NCBI RefSeq assembly: GCF_000264995.1
Contig: NW_006767436.1
Span: forward strand, 595,414 to 659,413
Direction of reading: 5' to 3'
DNA: 64,000 nucleotides
Source of the DNA: Punctularia strigosozonata HHB-11173 SS5
Lineage: Eukaryota; Basidiomycota; Agaricomycetes; Corticiales; Punctulariaceae
Under the pieces are notes generated by a model. The model ran no database searches, was not told the origin of the DNA, and worked only from the letters and a program-made list of their open reading frames with translations. How positions within the stretch are numbered: the first letter of the stretch is position 1; the number at the start of each line of letters is the position of its first letter. The position numbers and the translations under genes are program-made. Below, piece by piece: positions 45,359-59,003 of this stretch.

Positions 45359-46597
45359 ATGTCTGAAGCCCCCGCCGCCCCTGTCACCGAGAACGGCGTC
45401 CCTCCGGCTACGCAAGAGAAGATCGTCGAAGAAGTGCCCGGCTTCAAGGTGGGATCAGCGTTCTCCTAATGCGATGTGCTGGCAAACATGACTGATCTTC
45501 GTGTCCGCCGCAGGTATTTGCCGGCAATCTTGCGTACTCCACTACGGATGAGGGGCTGAAGGCTTTCTTTGAACCTGTGGCAAGCGAAATGTGGGTCGCC
45601 ACTCGGTTTCCATCCATTCGGTCGTCCAAATTTACTAACCAAATAATCGCCAGTGTCTCCGCTCAGGTCATTCTCCGTGGTACGCGCTCGGCGGGCTACG
45701 GCTTCGTTGCTCTCAGCACCGAGGACGCTGCCCAGAAGGCCGTCGAGCTCCTCGACAAGAAGGAGCTCGACGGTCGCCCAGTGATCGTCGAGATTGCTAA
45801 GCCGGCGGAAGAGAAGGACAAGGAGAAGAAGCAGAAGCGGGCCGCCAAGCGCAAGCCCGGCAGGCGCGGCTCCAAGGCCCCTCCCGGCGAGGTCACCGAG
45901 GCGGAGGCCAACGGCGAGACTGAGAAGCCTGAAGAGGCTCCTGCTGCCGCCGCCGAGGACGGTGCGGCTAAGCCCAAGAAGACCAAGAAGAAGAGCGTAC
46001 GTTGTAATATGTCTCTTCCCATAATAAAAGGTGTACTAACGCTTTCCCCAGCGCAAGCCCAAGAAGGCCGCTACTCCTGCCGCCGACTCCGCCGAGGCTG
46101 CCGCCACCACCGAGGCCACCCCCGCCGCCGAGGGTGCGGCTGCTGAGGCTGCCGAGAAGAAGCCTCGTACCCGCAAGCCCAAGGCCACCCGCCCGCGTCG
46201 TCCCGCTGGCGAGGACCCGGTTGGCGAGCTCTCCAAGAACATGCTCTTCGTCGCCAACCTCGGCTTCAGCGTCGACGACGATGGTCTTGCCGCCCTTTTC
46301 TCTGACGCTGGCATTAAGGTCAACTCTGCTCGCATCGTCCGCCGCGCCTGGGGCACCCCCCGCAAGAGCAAGGGCTATGGTTTCGTTGACGTTGGTGACG
46401 AGGCCGAGCAGGCCAAGGCCATCGAGCTCCTCCAAGGCAAGGAGGTCGGTGGCCGCCCGATCGCCGTCAAGATCGCCGTCAACACTCAAATCAAGAATGA
46501 GGAGAAGGCCAACGGCGAGGCTGCTCCTGAGGCTTCTGGCGAGGCTGCTCCCCCGGCCAACCCCGAGGCCGCCCCCGTGGCTGAGGTCGCGGCTTAA
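45359..46597 (+). CDS. two-RRM RNA-binding protein with Lys/Ala-rich linker
   Basis: 351 residues from exons 45359..45448, 45514..45590, 45654..45996 and 46052..46597. RRM1 (about residues 30-108) has RNP2 KVFAGNLAY and an RNP1 of the form SAGYGFVAL. RRM2 (about 230-312) has MLFVANLGF and KSKGYGFVDV, so both keep aromatic RNA-contact residues. A linker of about 120 residues between them is rich in Lys, Ala, Pro and Glu, with basic patches like KPKKTKKKSRKPKK that may act as nuclear signals. The tail is Ala/Pro/Glu-rich. It resembles fungal nucleolar or poly(A)-binding-like two-RRM proteins, but I cannot name an orthologue. Confidence 0.82.
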
Positions 46598-47083
46598 ATG
46601 CTGCCCGATCATCTGCGACTCTCCACAAAACAAACGACCCGACATCCACTGTTCCGAGAGTTATCGTCCCCCTTTCATCATATTACAATCCATGGTCCAG
46701 CTCTGACAAGGGATGATCGTGGCTCATGTGTGGATATCTTTTTCCCCGTTTTTCACGCGTCCGTGACGTGCGCCTACCGTGCTGGTGCTATGTTCATTGG
46801 ATAGGGTTTTGCCAAGTCTGGTCGTGGTCTCTCAGTCGATTACTTGTACGTCGCTCAGGCAATTAATATGCGACATCTGTACTACATGGTCGTGGTTAAG
46901 AGATCAGTCGGATCAAAGGTACCTTTCCCTAGTGAGGTCATCGTAAGCCTTGACCTGCCCTGCGGAACGGAAGTTGTCCTCTTGAATTGTGGCCCAAGCT
47001 TGAGCATTACCGTCGAAGTATTGATATGCATGAAATCACTACATCTTGCACTACAACCTTGACGTCGGTTCATCTGCGACCAA
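46598..47083. other. intergenic, RRM gene 3' region and G-patch gene promoter
   Basis: About 485 bases, AT-richer than the genes. Nothing specific seen. Confidence 0.4.
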
Positions 47084-48320
47084 ATGGCGGATGAAGAAGA
47101 CGATTATCTTTCCGACAAGTTCCTGGTCGAGGCGCCGGCCCCAGCGACAAAGACTACCAAGACATACTCCCAACGTAGACGAGATGCGGAGAAAGAAGGA
47201 CAGATAAAGATGCTCGCGAACAGGATGAAGAGCCGTCGCGAACGCGAGCTCGAATCGAGGGAAGAGGGGCTCAGCAAGAGTTTGTTTGATCGCGCCGAGG
47301 AAGAGAAAGCGTCGGGTATTCAAGGCGGAAGTAATAAGGCGTTGGCGATGATGATGAAGATGGGATTCAAACCCGGAGAAGCGCTGGGCAAGAAGGAGGA
47401 GCTACCACAAGCCTCGACATCTGAAACTTCCTCGGACCCTGCGTCGGGGACTGCTACGCCCGAAGAGCGGAAATCTAGGGCGACGCACAGGATAGAGCCC
47501 TTGCCGGTCAACGAATGGACAGGTATGGTCTTCGCATGCGCGGATACGGCATAATCTCGCTCATGCTATCACAGGCAGGAAAGGTATTGGACTGGGCAAG
47601 AGGACGTTGTCCCCCACATCTGCGGAGAGCCTGGCGAAGAAGTCCAAACTGTCTGAGGACATCGGCAAGGTGGATTCGTTCCGAGACCGTGCACGCCGCG
47701 AGCACGAGGAAAGGCGTGCAGAAGGTATCCTTACACAAGCGCAGCGGACGTGTTGCAGCCTGGACGAGAAGGCTGGAATGAATGTTAGTTCTTCCGAGAC
47801 TACCCTGTTGATCGGGCAGCTAACCCTCAGAATTCCTGCCACAGTTCAACGTTTTCTGGCTGAACGCCAACGATCCGGACACGGTACCCGCGCCGCTGAC
47901 AGAAGCGCTCAAAATGCACGATCCGCCGATATTGGTCGTACCCCGAAGGGCGGTGGACGATACCTACGAATTTCGTCTACGGCGGCAAATGCAAGCCGAT
48001 GCTTTGCAGCCTCTAGATAAGGACGCGGACACGGACTTACCGGCCAAAGAGAACGCTGAAGAAGAGTTCTCAACAGAAGCCGTGGAACAAGCGGCACAGT
48101 TCTTACAGCTTCCGGTAAGCATGCGCTACGATATATATGTGTGTGTATATCGGTGTGGTTACAATCACATACCGTTACGCAGGCGAAGGACAAACTAGGG
48201 ATGGTCTTGGACTACCTGCGACGGAAGTATTCGTATTGTTACTGGTGCGGGACCCAATACGTCGACACGAATGATATGGAACAGAACTGCCCGGGACCGA
48301 CAGAGGACGATCACGACTGA
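47084..48320 (+). CDS. G-patch protein, GPATCH11 (CCDC75) type
   Basis: 351 residues from exons 47084..47522, 47575..47783, 47845..48114 and 48183..48320. It begins MADEEDDYLSDKFLVEA, goes through a basic coiled-coil (SQRRRDAEKEGQIK), then a G-patch made of ALAMMMKMGFKPGEALGKKE and, after a Ser/Thr insert and an intron, TGRKGIGLGKR. A second coiled part (SFRDRARREHEERR) follows. The C-terminus has YLRRKYSYCYWCGTQYVDTN and NCPGPTEDDHD, the CxxC-bearing DUF4187 end typical of this family. G-patch proteins activate DEAH helicases in RNA processing; GPATCH11 itself is linked with splicing and kinetochores in animals. Role in fungi is inferred. Confidence 0.85.
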
Positions 48321-48672
48321 GTAGTAATGTCCCCACCAAGGCAGCAATGTCGATAGTTGTACATATCAGATGGTACAATCTCTCCTGCTGCCAAAGCCCA
48401 GAGTCGTCAAATAAACTAAAGAAAAAGTGATGCATGGGAAGTAGAAGAACAAATGTGAGTGAGACTGAATGCAACAAAGGAATGGACGTCACCGACCACA
48501 CTGGGGCAACTAGGAGATAAATTGAGAACAAAGCGGGAGCGAGTGTCATGGCATCAAGATGCGGAACGCGGAAATGCGAAATCGTGGCGTGTTCGGATCA
48601 GAAGTCCATGCTACTTTGGTGTCCGTGACAATCAGTGTACAGGGTCCGTGGTGGCTCTAGCTAAAGACAGAG
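48321..48672. other. convergent 3' intergenic
   Basis: About 350 bases between the G-patch gene stop and the stop of the minus-strand Ser-rich gene. Nothing seen. Confidence 0.4.
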
Positions 48673-49620
48673 TTATATGGCAGCTGATGCGCTGCGGCGG
48701 TGCGGGCTATCCTCCGGGCGATGGAGGGTGGAGTAGGCTGAAAGTCGGACGCCCGTGGGGTGCGGACGACGCGAGGCCAAATGTGACGCCGTGTCGGGCA
48801 GAGGACTGCCAGCCGCCATCGCTGGATGCTGTGATGCCTCTGCGAATGTGCTGGAGGTGGGCGAGATTAACTGGGGAATCGTCGGAATGGCGACCGACAT
48901 CAACGGAGCGGGCGATGCTGTTCTCCCCCTGCGTTGTGGGAACACCGCAGATGTTGGCGATGCCTGTGGGGATTTGCGACGAGCAAGGCTCGAGATCGGT
49001 GTGCTGCCGGTGAGCAGCTCGTCTGCCATGAATCCGTTGTCACGGCGGTACGTGGCGTCGAGGCGCAGGGCGGGAGGCTTGCGACTCGAGGCGACCTTCA
49101 TGGCAACGCGCGCCGCGTCTAACTCGGGAGACCGAGACTGTGATCAAGTCAATAACGTTGCTAATCCGGAGGGAGATTGTTGGCACTTACATGACTGCGC
49201 GACTTCGGGCGAGGTTCGTCGTCCGTAGACGATGCGACACTCCCCCTGCGGCCATACGACTATGAAGCGGAATTGGTATGAGCAGTCCAAGGGGGATGCT
49301 TGAGAGCCGATGCATACCGGGCTAGTGCTATACGGGTTATACCGATAGCGAGTGCCGACGCTCCCACGTCGCGTGGTTGAGGAGTACGGATGCGCGTCCA
49401 CTGGGGATACGATGATGGATGGAGACTCTCTTGGGTGCAAGTTCATTTGCGGAGTCTTGGGATGAGATTGGGAAGGAGAAGAAGACACCGAGGACGAGGG
49501 CGAAGACGCCGCCATGGACTGAGCAGACGAAGGGCGCCGGTGCTCGTACGCAGGTGCAAGCACCTCGTTTTCCAGACCGAGAGATGACATGAGCTCGCAA
49601 AACGAAGGTAGGGTGGTCAT
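48673..49620 (-). CDS. Ser/Pro-rich protein of unknown function
   Basis: 267 residues from exons 49318..49620, 49191..49245 and 48673..49118. It starts MTTLPSFCELMSSLGLENEV, has long Ser runs (SSPSSSVSSSPSQS), then a region RGSVGTRYRYNPYSTSP, and a C-terminal part with SLARRKSPQASPTSAVFPQR and several SP and SxxR sites that could be phosphorylated. I recognise no domain, signal peptide or membrane segment. Consistent splice phases support the model. The short motif FCELMSSLGL near the start might be a docking helix (inference). Could be a regulatory protein; function unknown. Confidence 0.55.
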
Positions 49621-50841
49621 CTTAAGTTAAACTTAAAGGGGCGTGGAGATGAAAGACGGTCGACTTGAAGATTGGAAGAAAGGCCCTGGGTCGGGAGAGG
49701 CGCCGAGGATATCATTGATACCGAATTATATATGGTTCGACTGTAGGATCTTGTTGTTGTGGAGAGCCGCTGCGGTAGCAATGAGCTTCGGCAGCCCGGT
49801 TGCAAGAGATCATTCCAACGTCGTCGGCAAGGAGATGCCCGTACCAAGGGCTAAGTTACCAAGGGCAGGAGGGGCCCCGAAGCTGTGCTGCTTGAACCGT
49901 TTGTTGACATCAACGTCGATCAGTTCCCGGACTCGCGTGTGCGCACATCCGCTCAGACCACGAAGGGGCTACCACCCGTAGTCTGGACTCTGACAGATGA
50001 ATGTATTCCCAAGGGTACGCTAGCCACGACACACGACCAAAACAGCCTTCACACCAGCTTCACACAGACTGCATACTTTGGGAACACAGCTCCAAATCAG
50101 ATTCGGCGGACATACGATCGAGATGCACTTTGAGCCCCATCATAGTCACTGCATGCATGAAAATATCATGTAGGTAAGCGGCCTCCTTGACGTAGCGAGG
50201 CTCGAAACCAACAGGCCGATGCTTCGGCGGTCGTACAAACGGCTTGATCTCACGGAAGGATCTCAATTTTCGACGGGTAACATGTTCTAGACAACCATGC
50301 GATACTTCTTGGCGAGCTCGACAGTCCAGAGTGAGATCTCTATGCAGGACTGCATATGGCACCGTAACCCGTTGCACCGTAAAATGATCATCATGCCGAT
50401 CATGTTACAATCCGCCGCGGCGCCCTGCTGTCGGGCTGGACGTCTATGCCGAGTTTCAGAGTCATCATGCAAGTCTAAACCATCTCGAATGAAAGCATTG
50501 CGAATTATACGCCGTGGTAGTAGGCTCGGGGTATGATGCACGTCCGCTCAACATGCACTATGAGCGCAATGAATCTATCTTTCAGGAAAAAACTGAGACG
50601 AATGTCGGATATTTAAACGTGATTACGAGTCTGTATCCTGAATCGAATTTGAATCGACTTCGCGTGTTCCACGAGTGGGGTTGAGCAGGGTTACGGGAAA
50701 CATCCGTAGCGTCATTATCGGCGACTGCCGAGCGCTTGAGCACAGCCACTTTACCACCCGTCATTCTCTTCCTACGGCGTAGAGTAGTGGTGGTTCTGAC
50801 ACTCAACAACGCTATTGCTTGACTTGGAAGCAGCTGCAAAC
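49621..50841. other. intergenic, no gene recognised
   Basis: About 1.2 kb between two divergent genes. Frames at 49885..50133 and others are short and not protein-like. No repeat was recognised. Confidence 0.4.
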
Positions 50842-53292
50842 ATGGATATTGACAAGCTCTTTAAGGTGTCATGTTATTCCATCTCATCAGAGTGATATTA
50901 ACGATGCGCAGGTCCCCAAGCTGCCCACCGGTGGCAACAAGCGTCGCATGCCTGACGCGCCTACCCCAGAGATGCTCAAGAAAATGCGGGTCGAAGATGA
51001 AGATGAAGAGACCTCTCCTACAGCCAAAAATGGAAAGGCCGAAAAGGGCAAACGTCGGGCCACGGTGGAGGACGCTGAGGATGAAGACGTTGCAATGGGG
51101 GAGGAGTCCGACTTCGCGCCCGGAGGGGATGCGGATTACTTTGCCGAAGAGGACGAGGAAGGCAGATTCTATGGGGGTGGCCTAACGCGAGAGCAAAAGG
51201 AGATCCTCAACATATTCGACCAAGCAGGCGGGGAGGGCGCGTTAGAGGACGTGAGAAAGCTCTTGTATCGAGTTAGCGGTCTGACATAGTGCTGATTCTA
51301 GAACCGTTTGACTGGTAGACGGCGGCGCTCACTCCCACTTCCATTCGGAAACTGTTGCTGAGGTTTCAGCGAGCTGCGGACAAGAACCAAGACCAGCGTT
51401 CGAAATGGCCGGACGACCCCACGAAGTGCGTTCATGCATGGAAGGACGTCCGTGACCATGACTGACGGCAGACCAGGTTCATTGATTCAGAAGCGGACTT
51501 GGACCTGGCTATAAAAGCATTACTCCCTCTCGCGCAAGCGCCTTCGGTTGCCTACCCAGAGCTCGTAGAATCTGGGGTAGTCAGTGTTCTTGTCGGGCTA
51601 CTCAGTCATGAAAATCCAGATATTGTCATCGACGTTGTGGAGGTGATACATGAACTCACTGACGAGGATGTCGGGGACGAGGCGGAGGACGACGAGGTTG
51701 ATGAGGAGAACAAGGCTGCAGCATTGAAACTTCTAATTGAAAGCCTGGTGAATACAATGTTTTTTTGCGATGTCTCGCCACTGATTTTATCCACAGCAAT
51801 CACAATCTATATTGGAGTTGCTGGTTGATAACTTATCTCGGCTAAAGGAGGAAGAGGAGTCAGACAAACAAGGTGTATTCCACATCCTTGGTAAGCATTG
51901 CCGCTCTGAACTATTATCGGATCAGTCCTGATCTTTCCTGTAGGGATATTTGAAAATGTTATGGGTTTCGATCCAAAATATTCAAATCATCTCGTCTCAA
52001 AGACATCCATACTTCCCTGGCTCTTGACACGAGTCCAATCGAAGATCCATGACGAGAACCGCGGCTATGCCGCCGAGCTGCTGGCTATTCTCCTACAGAA
52101 TAACCGGGATAACAGACTGACAATCACCAAACACGATGGCGTAGAGACGATGCTGAAAGTCCTGTCCGTACGTGGATTTCCCAAATATGTTCATATCGTT
52201 ACGTACACTTACTCGTCATCAGCAATACCGGCGGCGGGACCCCGTTGACGCTGATGAAACGGAGTTCATGGAGAACATATTCGACGCCCTCTGCTCCGCG
52301 CTAGGGGAACCTGAGATCAAGAAGCTGTTCTTGGACAGCGAAGGTGTTGATCTCATGGTGCTCATGATGCGGTGAGCCAGATCTGTCAATCTTACCGGTC
52401 AGGTTGATTGATTCTCTACATCGTACGTAGGGAGAAGTTGCAGTCACGGTCAAGAGCGATCAAAGTTCTGGACCATGCGATGGCGGGCTGGTCCGGAACG
52501 TCAAGTTGCGAGGTCTTTGTTGAGGCGCAAGGCCTCAAGACGCTCTTTTCCGCATTCATGGGCAAGGTAGGTCGTTTTCTTGGTCTCCTGTTCACGCGCT
52601 GACGCTCGTTGCGTCCGTCAGGCTCCGAAGAAGCAGAAGAACAAGGAGGCAGCTACCCCTGCTTCGGAAGACATATCTCATAGCCTTGGCATCGTAGCGT
52701 CCTTGTTCTCCAACCTTGCATCTGATTCTCCAGCAAGAATACGTTTACTGGCGAAGTTCGTCGAGAACAACTATGAGAAAGTGGACAAAATGCTCGAAAT
52801 TCGTGATGGCGCTTCAACAAGACTGAAGGCGACCGACAAGGAGATCGAAACGGAGAAAAAGGTACTATTCCGAATCAGTATACCAAGCTTACGCTCGTTT
52901 ATGGGTTTCACTGCAGGCTTTACAAGAGGATGGGGAGGAGATTGGCGACGAAGAAGACGCGTGGTACTTGCGACGACTCGATAACGGTCTGTTCACATTG
53001 CAGACGGTGGATTATTGTTTGGCCTGGGTAGCGATGGAAGACGACGGGGTGAGTCTCACTTGTTGTATATGACAATTCCTTTCTAATGGTCCCCTACCAG
53101 ATTCGGACACACCTAGAGCAGATGCTCAGACGCAAGAGCAAGTCGCTCGCAGACATTGCGGATACACTGAAGGTTTACCGTGATAACGTTGACGAAGAAG
53201 TATTGCCTGCTCCCGAAGAGGGGGAGGCAAGGCCTGCAAGCCAAAAAGAAATCCTGGAGGCGTTGGTCACGTTCCTCGAGGGGACTAGCTGA
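50842..53292 (+). CDS. CTNNBL1-like spliceosome-associated armadillo protein
   Basis: Long protein of about 570 residues over many exons; the first is 50842..50865 (MDIDKLFK) and the second starts at 50912. The N-terminus has a bipartite-like basic segment (GNKRRMPDAPTPEMLKKMRV) and acidic residues. The core is armadillo/HEAT helices: LLLRFQRAADKNQDQRSKWP, KALLPLAQAPSVAYPELVES, GVFHILGIFENVMGFDPKYS, ENRGYAAELLAILLQNNRDN, QYRRRDPVDADETEFMENIF and KLFLDSEGVDLMVLMMREK. The C-terminus has YLRRLDNGLFTLQTVDYCLA and LRRKSKSLADIADTLKVYRD. This matches human CTNNBL1, which works with the Prp19/CDC5L complex. Stop codons of this gene and UTP15 are 46 bases apart. Confidence 0.9.
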
Positions 53293-53338
53293 GTATTACA
53301 GTACATGGTATGGACACGATCTTGTATCACAAAGCACC

Positions 53339-55164
53339 TTATGATGCTGCTATAGGTGTACTGGTTTCTGCTAATGCCAATGCCGCCGAAGCGAAGACCA
53401 TGTCCAGAGCGCCTCGCGTCTTCACAAGCTCTTGTTGGAATCGGAGTTCGGTCGCCACTTTCTTCTGTAACCGGAGGAATAAAGAGTCGATCAGTGGTGA
53501 CTGACCCAGCACAGGGGTATACATCTCTAAATCCCAGTTAGAAGTAAGGTGTGGAGCGAACGAGGGAACGCTTACCAATGACGACCTTTGCGACATCGCA
53601 AACCATCTCGCCAAATCTGGGGTCCGTCGCATGCTTCACGAGCAAACGCAGAATGGGCTCAAGAAGCACATCGTCGCGTCCGCTGAGTGCTGACCGAAGC
53701 CCGTCACGATGGATCAATTCTTGGATTAGAGAAAATGTCGTGGTCGGCGGTACTTGCTATATGGGGAAATCTATCAAAACCTGCGAACAAGGAAAAGAAG
53801 GGTCAGCTTGCAGACCTTTCTCAATACGCTGTCCAGCGCGGCGCTATATTTAAAGCCCTTCAGCAACCGATCATAATCCCGCAATCTCTTCTTTCGCTTC
53901 GACTCCACCCGCAGCTCGTCCACATCCCCTATAGGTCTTGATTTGACCTTCGACTTGACCTTGCCTTGCCCAATAAAGGAGAGAGCACCGCCTAAGAAGG
54001 ACTCGTATGTACCGGCACGAAGAGCGTCGGCTGAGAACGGTGTGTCATCCATACTGTCGGACGCCTTTGGTCGCCTCCGGCGAATGGACAGGGTGCCGTC
54101 CGACATGCCGGCAGCTATGTGTGTCTCGTCCGGCTGCGTGAATGCTGCTCAGAACGGTGTTACGGATATTGTAGCAAAAGAAATCACCGAAATTGCCAGG
54201 CAAAGCACGGGTGCAGGATACCGCATGGTATGCACCACCTTGTAGGTCGAGACGTCGTACACTTTCACCATCTGGTCAAGACCAGCCGTAAGGAGCCGGC
54301 TCGCCGAAGAGTCAAACGCAAGTGAAGTGACGGTCTTTTGATGGTTTGATAGAGCACGGGTACACCTGCCCCCTGCTACGAGATCGTACACCCTCAAAAT
54401 AGGTCCAGCAGATGCTAGTGCCACGGTACCGGAAGGAAACATCAGAACCTGCTCTACCGGTACTTTTGCGCTGCCGGAAGAGCTAGACGAGCCGCCGAGT
54501 ACCATTTCGCACTCGTTTGTTCGGGCATCGTAGAGGCGCACGGTAGCGTCGTAGGAGCCGGTCAGGATAAGGTGGGGGTTGGATGGGGCAACTTGACCGG
54601 AGCGCACATAATCGGTATGCGAGATGAAGGTATTGACGGCGGCCTGAGAGGGAACATCCCAGAGCTTGACGGTTGTGTCATCAGAGCAGGAAAGCACTTG
54701 GGTGGGATTTTGGGTAGAGAATTTGGTGACATGCACGGGCTGTTTGTGAGAATCGAGTGTCCGCAGAATCGCTCTGGAGTTGACGTCGAATACCTAGAGT
54801 TGGGCAGTGTTACTTGGTTTTCGCAAGGAGGCACGAATATGAAACTTACTTGTATAAGTCCAGTATCGTCTCCAGCAACTAGAAGCTTACCATCCACTCT
54901 TATACATCCGCTTCGTGCTATGTCTTTGAACCGAGAAATAGTCTTCGTAACCTTCTGTGTCCGAGGTGCGTAAATCTGCACGCGAGTTGCGGAAGTTACG
55001 GCAAATCTGTGGGGCTTCGCAGGCGAAAAGTGGATGGATGTTATGGGCGCATAGTCCTTCACAAAGACAGGATGCCTGAATTGTCTCCAATATCTTGATT
55101 CGGAGCTGCGCTTAGCCGTCGCCGGCCTTGCATGCTTTTGGATGAGGACGGGCTGGTAGTCCAT
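53339..55164 (-). CDS. UTP15: U3 snoRNP / SSU processome WD40 protein UTP15
   Basis: Part of the t-UTP complex that binds pre-rRNA early and is needed for 18S rRNA maturation in the nucleolus. It begins MDYQPVLIQKHARPATAKRS, then YWRQFRHPVFVKDYAPITSI and HFSPAKPHRFAVTSATRVQI, typical of UTP15. WD repeats include VTKFSTQNPTQVLSCSDDTT then VKLWD, HLILTGSYDATVRLYDART, and SLAFDSSASRLLTAGLDQMV then KVYD. After the propeller comes the UTP15 C-terminal domain: RKKRLRDYDRLLKGFKYSAA, LIQELIHRDGLRSALSGRDD and LEPILRLLVKHATDPRFGEM. Several introns. Divergent from TCTP, 161 bases between starts. Confidence 0.92.
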
Positions 55165-55325
55165 GCGAAGGGTATGAAAAGTGGCACAGCCACGTAATCC
55201 CCGTGACCTCTTTAGATGTGATCGATGTAAAATGTCTGTTCTACTGTTCTCCGCTCGCTGTACATTCCTTCTCCTCTCGCCCGCTCTCTCTTCCCCGTCT
55301 TTTCCGAAACTTGTAGTATATCACA
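55165..55325. promoter_or_regulatory. divergent promoter region, UTP15 and TCTP
   Basis: 161 bases between start codons. It contains a CT-rich block (around 55268-55300) just upstream of the TCTP start, as often seen near highly expressed fungal genes. No TATA box of standard form. Confidence 0.55.
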
Positions 55326-56002
55326 ATGAAGCTCTTCGAAGATGTCCTCTCCGGCGACGAGATGTTCTCTGATGCCTTCCCTATGTACGTCCTACATGGT
55401 ACTCGTCCTCACCGACCGCAGCTTACTCTCGATGATACAGCAAGGAGGTCGACGACATCGTTTACGAGGTTGACTGCGCTATGGTGACCATCAGGGAGGG
55501 AGATGTCGATATCGGTGAGCGGTAGCGCCTGCAAGTGGGACCAAAGAAAAATGCTCATCGCTCATCTCCACCTCAGGCGCCAACCCGTCCACCGAGGAGG
55601 GTGAGGAGGGCGTCGAGGACAGCGCCCAGACCGTCAACAATGTTGTCCACTCCTTCCGTCTCCAGTCTACCGCCTTCGACAAAAAATCCTACCTTACCTA
55701 CCTTAAGGGCTACATGAAGGCCGTCAAGGAGAAGCTCCAGGAGACCAACCCCGAGCGTGTCGCAACGTTCGAAAAGGGCGCACAAGGATTCGCCAAGAAG
55801 GTCATTGCGAACATCAAGGACTACGAATTCGTGCGTGATCCTCTGACAGCTGGTCGGTTGGGGCCTATCTAATGCACTTGCGCAGTACACCGGCGAGAGC
55901 ATGAACGCCGATGGCATGGTTGCGCTCCTCAATTACCGCGAGGACGGTATCACGCCATATTTCACCTTCTGGAAGGATGGCCTCAAGGAGGTCAAGCTCT
56001 AG
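55326..56002 (+). CDS. translationally controlled tumour protein homologue
   Basis: 167 residues from exons 55326..55384, 55441..55514, 55577..55830 and 55886..56002. It begins [20 protein letters not shown] and continues [20 protein letters not shown]. The mobile loop ([20 protein letters not shown]), the helical hairpin ([20 protein letters not shown]) and the end [14 protein letters not shown] are all in place. TCTP (TMA19 in yeast) is an abundant cytosolic protein that binds ribosomes, microtubules and elongation factor 1. Complete and ordinary for the family in length. Confidence 0.95.
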
Positions 56003-57891
<1,889 letters not shown>

Positions 57892-58148
57892 GTTCGTTAC
57901 AGCGTTGCAAGCAGCAGCCGGTGGAAATGGATATCAAAAGTTGCGGTCACTGAGCACGTGTGGTTCCCGCGTACACCCGAACCGTGACGACGCTGTTCGA
58001 CAGTGAATAGCAGTGAATAGCATTGAAGCGCGTAATGCGAGATGAATATATGGATCCGTGAAGCTCTAATTACGAAAATACAAGACCGATACACTGGCAC
58101 TAACACTTGGACTCGCAACCCTTGAACGTTAAACATGGAATCGGCTGC

Positions 58149-59003
58149 TCAGCTACTGAGAAGTCCGTCCAGTTGTTGCCGATACTGCTCCATAGCACGC
58201 TGGGTCTCTTCATCCTCGAGCGTCGCTTCGTTTGACTGCAAACTTGTGAGAGCGGAACGACTTCTCCCATAAAAGCACTTACAGGCAATTCTGTACCCAC
58301 AGCACCGGCCTGTCCAAGCTTACCGTCGGTGAGATCAAAGAGGACCTTATCCACCTCAGCGTCTGCTTCCTCTTCGAGTTCTTCGTCTTCGTCCATCTCC
58401 ATGACATCGTCCAGCATTTCTTCCATGATGCCAGCCTAGTATACAGTGAGGACCGCCATACAACTGGTCCACGGAGACTGCGATGGCTCACCTTAGTCAT
58501 TTCCATGCTTATATCGCGCATGGCCGCGCTGATCTGAGGTAGCTTCACGAGCTGGTTAGACAGTTTCATGATTTCGGTTGACTTCTGCAGCGTTCCCGTT
58601 ACTTTCGCCATTGCTGAACATAGATGTCGGTGCCCAAGTATGAATGACAGAACGAACTTCATACCTAGCTGCTGTTGCAGTTGATGTCCTATAGACCCGA
58701 GTCGTGCCTTGCTCACAGAAAGCCGATCCTTCTGCTTGTTACTCCTGACGACCTCGCGCGCCAAGATACGCGCCGACTTGACATCGCCCTTCGTGGCGAG
58801 CTGCTTCACCGTCTTCCTTGCCTTGTCTGTAGCCATATCGAGCTGTATATGCATTAGCTAACAACTAGACACGGACGCGGGATCATCCAGACCTGCCTCA
58901 TCTCCCGATCCAACTGACGCTGCTCAGACCGGAGCTTAGCCTGCCATGCTCTTACTTTCTCCTCGGGAGTAGGCCCGTACAGGAACCTATTGATCGTTTG
59001 CAT
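58149..59003 (-). CDS. VPS24: ESCRT-III subunit VPS24 (CHMP3)
   Basis: About 210 residues over several exons, starting MQTINRFLYGPTPEEKVRAW. Helices 1-2 are WQAKLRSEQRQLDREMRQ and KARKTVKQLATKGDVKSARI, followed by LAREVVRSNKQKDRLSVSKA, VTGTLQKSTEIMKLSNQLVK, and LPQISAAMRDISMEMTKAGI then MEEMLDDVMEMDEDEE. The KSTEIMK...LVKLP and KAGIMEEMLDD pattern fits CHMP3/Vps24 better than CHMP2. It ends ETQRAMEQYRQQLDGLLSS, a MIM-like helix for Vps4 binding. It caps and remodels ESCRT-III filaments in multivesicular body formation. Confidence 0.88.
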
